DNA from: Psychrobacillus sp042885655
Lineage (GTDB): Bacteria > Bacillota > Bacilli > Bacillales_A > Planococcaceae
DNA length: 64,000 bases
Direction: 5' to 3'
Assembly (NCBI RefSeq): GCF_042885655.1
Contig: NZ_JBHVRO010000006.1
Span: 124,001 to 188,000, forward strand
Shown here: piece by piece, positions 61,237 through 64,000 of the stretch
How the letters are laid out: the number at the start of each line of letters is the position of its first letter
How positions within the stretch are numbered: position 1 is the stretch's first letter
Notes under the pieces: model-generated
Seen by the model: only the letters and a program-made list of their open reading frames with translations
What the model was told of the DNA's origin: nothing
Databases searched by the model: none
Translations under genes and position numbers: made by a program

Positions 61237-61313
61237 ATAGTTAAATTCCTACTTTACTCATTTAACTATTCTTTAAGAGGTGTCTTTCTATGTTTGGAAA
61301 GACACCTCTTAAA
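61237..61313. terminator. Two consecutive hairpins after selO
   Basis: ATAGTTAAAT/ATTTAACTAT (61237-61269) is followed by a 17-bp stem TTTAAGAGGTGTCTTTC with its complement (61272-61313). The second is the stronger. Confidence 0.75.
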
Positions 61314-61359
61314 GTTGTTGCAATTAATCTGTGTTATGTAGTGCATTTTACAAATTACG

Positions 61360-61470
61360 CGTAACATTTTACGCGTTACTCGCAATATTATAGGCGTTTT
61401 CGCAATATCGAATGTGCTACTCGCAACATTCCGATCCATATGCGCAATATATAAGTTGTGTGCAACATTA
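61360..61470. repeat. Phased CGCAA repeat, short relative of the 14.8-kb array
   Basis: CG(C/T)AA boxes on the + strand start at about 61360, 61381, 61401, 61422 and 61443, plus TGCAA at 61461: spacing 20-21 bases. This is the same box and spacing as the TTGCG array at 14829-15425, in the opposite orientation, and about one unit long. Frames through it are not genes. Confidence 0.65.
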
Positions 61471-61743
61471 TAAAGCATAATAGCGGTGAAAAATTCTCCA
61501 TTTAGATAATGAGTTGTCCAAAAGTGAATTGGTTTTCAGTCTGAGAATAATTTAAAATAAGAGTCCAAATGAAATGGATCAAAACAAAATATTTCATTCT
61601 CAAAATTGCATGTATGGTATAATTCTAAGGTTGTAGTTTTTCATACAGTTTTTTGAAATTATATTATCGTAATCTTTGTTGAGGCAGACATAAGTCAGAT
61701 TCTCCTAGTACCGATAATTTTGTTAGGGAGGGGGAGGAATCTA

Positions 61744-62976
61744 TTGTTAGAAACATTTTTAGTTAATATCTTATTTTTAGTTTTACCGATCCTGTTAATT
61801 GTTGTATTTTTTGATAATAAAAAGAAAAATGACCAATTGGTTATCCTCTTTTTTTTCGCTGCTTCCATGATTCTATGCATGGTTTATCCAATTAAATTAG
61901 AACTTGGTTTTCTTTTTGATTTGAGGTATGTCCCATATATTATAGTTGGTCTATATGGCGGTTATAAAGGATTATTCCCGCTTTTTCTCATTTTAAATGT
62001 ATATCGTATTTTCCTTGGTGGAAACGGTACGTTTAATTCATTTGCAACTTCTACAGTAATTTTTATACTATTGCCGTTAATGACTAAAAGATTTAATGGA
62101 TATAATACAAAAATGCGAATAATCACTGGAGTAAGTGCTGCAGTTTTCATCATGATTATTTATCTACTATTATTATCTTCATATTTTGAAGTACTAAATG
62201 AAGAGTATTGGACATTAACCTTTTATGCAATAACAACCCATGGAATTGTCATAGCCATTGATTTAATTATGATTGAAAAAATCATTGCTAACATTAAAAA
62301 TCGTGAAAATTTTCTCCAAGCGGAACAATTCCATGTCATAAGTGAGCTTTCTGCTAGTGTCTCTCATGAAATTCGAAATCCTCTAACAGTGACTAAAGGA
62401 TTTCTGCAATTATTGAATGTATCAAAAACTGTCCAGGACGAAGATAAAGTATATTTAGACTACTCTTTAAAAGAATTGATTCGAGCTGAAAATATTTTAA
62501 ATGATTATTTAGCGTTTGCTAAACCTCAATCAGAGCATATGGTACAATCCAATTTTAAAAAAGAGTTTGAATATGTTAAAAATGTATTGTTACCATTAGC
62601 CAATCTCAATAATGTGGAAATATCCTATCATTTTTCCAATACTCTCAAGAAAAAGTTTGATCAAAACCAGTTAAAACAATGTCTGATCAACTTATTGAAA
62701 AACGCGATTGAAGCAATGAAGGAAGATGGAGGTAATCTCGTCATCGAAGTAACTGATCAAGGAAAGAATATAGTTATTCGGATACAAGACACCGGTATTG
62801 GAATGTCAAAAGAAGAGATCCTTCAATTAGGAAAGCCATACTATTCTAATAAAAAAGAAGGAACCGGTCTTGGAATGATGATGGTTTATGGAACGATCGG
62901 AAAAATGAAAGGAAGAATTGATGTACAGAGTAAAAAAGGCGAAGGAACAACCTTTACTATTACTATCCCAACATAA
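61744..62976 (+). CDS. Sensor histidine kinase, KinB-like
   Basis: A 410-residue membrane kinase. N-terminal five or six membrane helices (about 5-190) with the 5TM-LYT-type pattern (YVPYIIVGLYGGYKG, NVYRIFLGG), then a dimerisation/phospho-acceptor helix with VSHEIRNPLTVTKGFL, and ATPase boxes NLLKNAIEAM, DTGIGM and GTGLGMMM. This layout is that of B. subtilis KinB, which feeds the Spo0A phosphorelay. No response regulator lies beside it, as expected for an orphan phosphorelay kinase. TTG 61744 lies after GGGAGGGGGAGG. Confidence 0.82.
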   Translation: MLETFLVNILFLVLPILLIVVFFDNKKKNDQLVILFFFAASMILCMVYPIKLELGFLFDLRYVPYIIVGLYGGYKGLFPLFLILNVYRIFLGGNGTFNSFATSTVIFILLPLMTKRFNGYNTKMRIITGVSAAVFIMIIYLLLLSSYFEVLNEEYWTLTFYAITTHGIVIAIDLIMIEKIIANIKNRENFLQAEQFHVISELSASVSHEIRNPLTVTKGFLQLLNVSKTVQDEDKVYLDYSLKELIRAENILNDYLAFAKPQSEHMVQSNFKKEFEYVKNVLLPLANLNNVEISYHFSNTLKKKFDQNQLKQCLINLLKNAIEAMKEDGGNLVIEVTDQGKNIVIRIQDTGIGMSKEEILQLGKPYYSNKKEGTGLGMMMVYGTIGKMKGRIDVQSKKGEGTTFTITIPT

Positions 62977-63075
62977 AAAACAAGGGAACATAGGATAGCC
63001 TGAACATCTGTAACCCATATTCAGTTTGTCTTCTTACTAGTTTATAACAGACAAACTTCCGTTATAAGAATTCCA

Positions 63076-63123
63076 TAAAAAATGTAGAAGGAAGTAATGG
63101 TTCCACTTCTTTCTACATTTTTT
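63076..63123. terminator. Bidirectional terminator
   Basis: AAAAAATGTAGAA pairs with TTCTACATTTTTT, with an inner GGAAGT/ACTTCT stem; it lies between the convergent kinase gene and the last minus-strand gene. Confidence 0.88.
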
Positions 63124-63145
63124 ATTGCCATTATAATTACTTTCG

Positions 63146-64000
63146 TTAAATTATTGGTTTTACCCAAAGTTTTGAAAAGTCTACATACCCAAAATGTTTA
63201 ATATTTATATTCATTAAGTCAGCGGAAAAAGGAATATGGCGTTTGGAATAATATAATGGGATCATGATAGATTCTTTAATTAATGCTTCTTCAACAGTTA
63301 GATTTAGGGATGTCCATTTTTCAAATGGAGTATAAAGGTATTCCTTAATATAACTGTTTAACCTTATATCCTTTTTTAGAATGTAAGCTAATTTTGAATA
63401 CCCATTAAGTAGGAAATAAAAGAAAGAAAAGTTTTGATTCATCTCGAACACCTCTCCGTGTATAAAAAGATCAACTTCCTCATTTTCTGTATTGTTAGAA
63501 ACTGTATCCTTAAATGAAACCCATTTTGTAATGATGGGAATTCCTTCTTCTTCCAAGATATCTTTTAGCCACATCGATGTATTTTCAGTATAACTCGTTA
63601 GCTTTAAAACAAGAGGCTCTGAAAGTATAGGCTTTTTAACCATTGGGAGAGTATTAATTTTACTTTCACGGAGACATCCTTGATGATTAGGCAATTTACG
63701 AGAATCTACATTGCTTATTTTATGTCGGTTTTTCGCAATAATATAGTGTAAATAATCACGAACTTCCTTGTGTTGTATAGGAGAATTTCGAAAAGAATTC
63801 ATAATAACTAATCCGAATCCAGAATCACTTTCTACTTGAAAGGTCGACTGAGATTCTACTTGAGCAGATGAACGATACACAACATCGAAATCTTGAGGCA
63901 CTTGTACGAATTCAACTACATCTAATAATGGTCTTTCTCCAAAGTATTCCTTGAATGCTACCAATGTAGTTTTAGTCTCGTTATTATCTTCAATATAAAA
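63146..64000 (-). CDS. SgrR-like/ABC substrate-binding protein, C-terminal part
   Basis: The frame is open to the right edge (about 284 codons visible), so the start lies outside. The sequence looks like the second lobe of an SBP_bac_5 domain: SGFGLVIMNSFRNSPIQHKEVRDYLHYII, an ILEEEGIPI strand, and the end IPFSADLMNINIKHFGYVDFSKLW. No cleaved signal can be seen. SgrR-type regulators fuse a DNA-binding head to this fold. Whether that head is present cannot be seen here. Confidence 0.7.
   Translation of the reverse strand, partial: FYIEDNNETKTTLVAFKEYFGERPLLDVVEFVQVPQDFDVVYRSSAQVESQSTFQVESDSGFGLVIMNSFRNSPIQHKEVRDYLHYIIAKNRHKISNVDSRKLPNHQGCLRESKINTLPMVKKPILSEPLVLKLTSYTENTSMWLKDILEEEGIPIITKWVSFKDTVSNNTENEEVDLFIHGEVFEMNQNFSFFYFLLNGYSKLAYILKKDIRLNSYIKEYLYTPFEKWTSLNLTVEEALIKESIMIPLYYSKRHIPFSADLMNINIKHFGYVDFSKLWVKPII

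Overview
This is a low-GC chromosome segment from a spore-former of the Bacillales. Gene order follows the Bacillus subtilis run yqgU-yqgX-comG-aroK-gcv-yqhL-lipM-yqhT-efp-spoIIIA-accBC-nusB-folD-xse-ispA-dxs-yqxC-ahrC-recN-spoIVB-spo0A-bkd almost gene for gene. The compact sporulation genes, a B12-dependent ribonucleotide reductase and many intergenic repeats suggest the Planococcaceae (Psychrobacillus or Lysinibacillus type). That family assignment is inference; I could not run a database search.

Layout. 1-2.0 kb: yqgU (cut by the edge), yqgW, yqgX, yqgY. 2.2-6.0 kb: a badly decayed prophage (DUF1064, small terminase, head, scaffold and capsid fragments) between yqgY and the competence pilus operon. 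6.1-10.4 kb: comGA-GG and aroK. 10.5-14.8 kb: tandem glycine riboswitch, then gcvT-gcvPA-gcvPB. 14.8-15.5 kb: a non-coding array of phased repeats. 15.7-19.7 kb: yqhL, lipM, and nrdJ behind two probable NrdR boxes. 20.2-22.3 kb: yqhR, yqhT, efp. 22.4-25.1 kb: a reduced spoIIIA operon with AC to AH but no AA or AB. 25.4-37.1 kb: accB, accC, yqhY, nusB, folD, xseA, xseB, ispA, dxs, yqxC, argR, recN. 37.2-39.8 kb: spoIVB, GC-rich repeats, spo0A. 39.8-42.65 kb: a small island flanked by a 30-bp direct repeat, one copy being the 3' end of spo0A. 43-54 kb: a DUF342 protein, a phosphodiesterase, bkdR, and the branched-chain keto-acid operon bcd-lpdV-bkdAA-bkdAB-bkdB. 54.3-64 kb: accessory genes (LLM oxidoreductase, isochorismatase, an orphan T-box leader, phosphotransferase, Nudix, SelO, KinB-like kinase, and an SgrR/substrate-binding protein cut by the edge).

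Functional threads. Sporulation: a KinB-like kinase, Spo0A with a sigma-H promoter and 0A boxes, the SpoIIIA channel and SpoIVB. Lipoate and one-carbon metabolism: LipM octanoylates the glycine cleavage system, whose genes are under glycine riboswitch control; FolD also works on folate carbon. Branched-chain amino acids: leucine dehydrogenase plus the BKD complex would supply branched acyl-CoA primers, with AccBC supplying malonyl-CoA.

The points most worth a second look are: the att-flanked island in the 3' end of spo0A; the spoIIIA operon that starts at spoIIIAC behind its own sigma-E promoter; a BkdR that has lost the GAFTGA loop; two phased ~20-bp repeat arrays that share the same ~55-bp tail; an orphan T-box leader; and three genes whose best-placed start codon is ATT.
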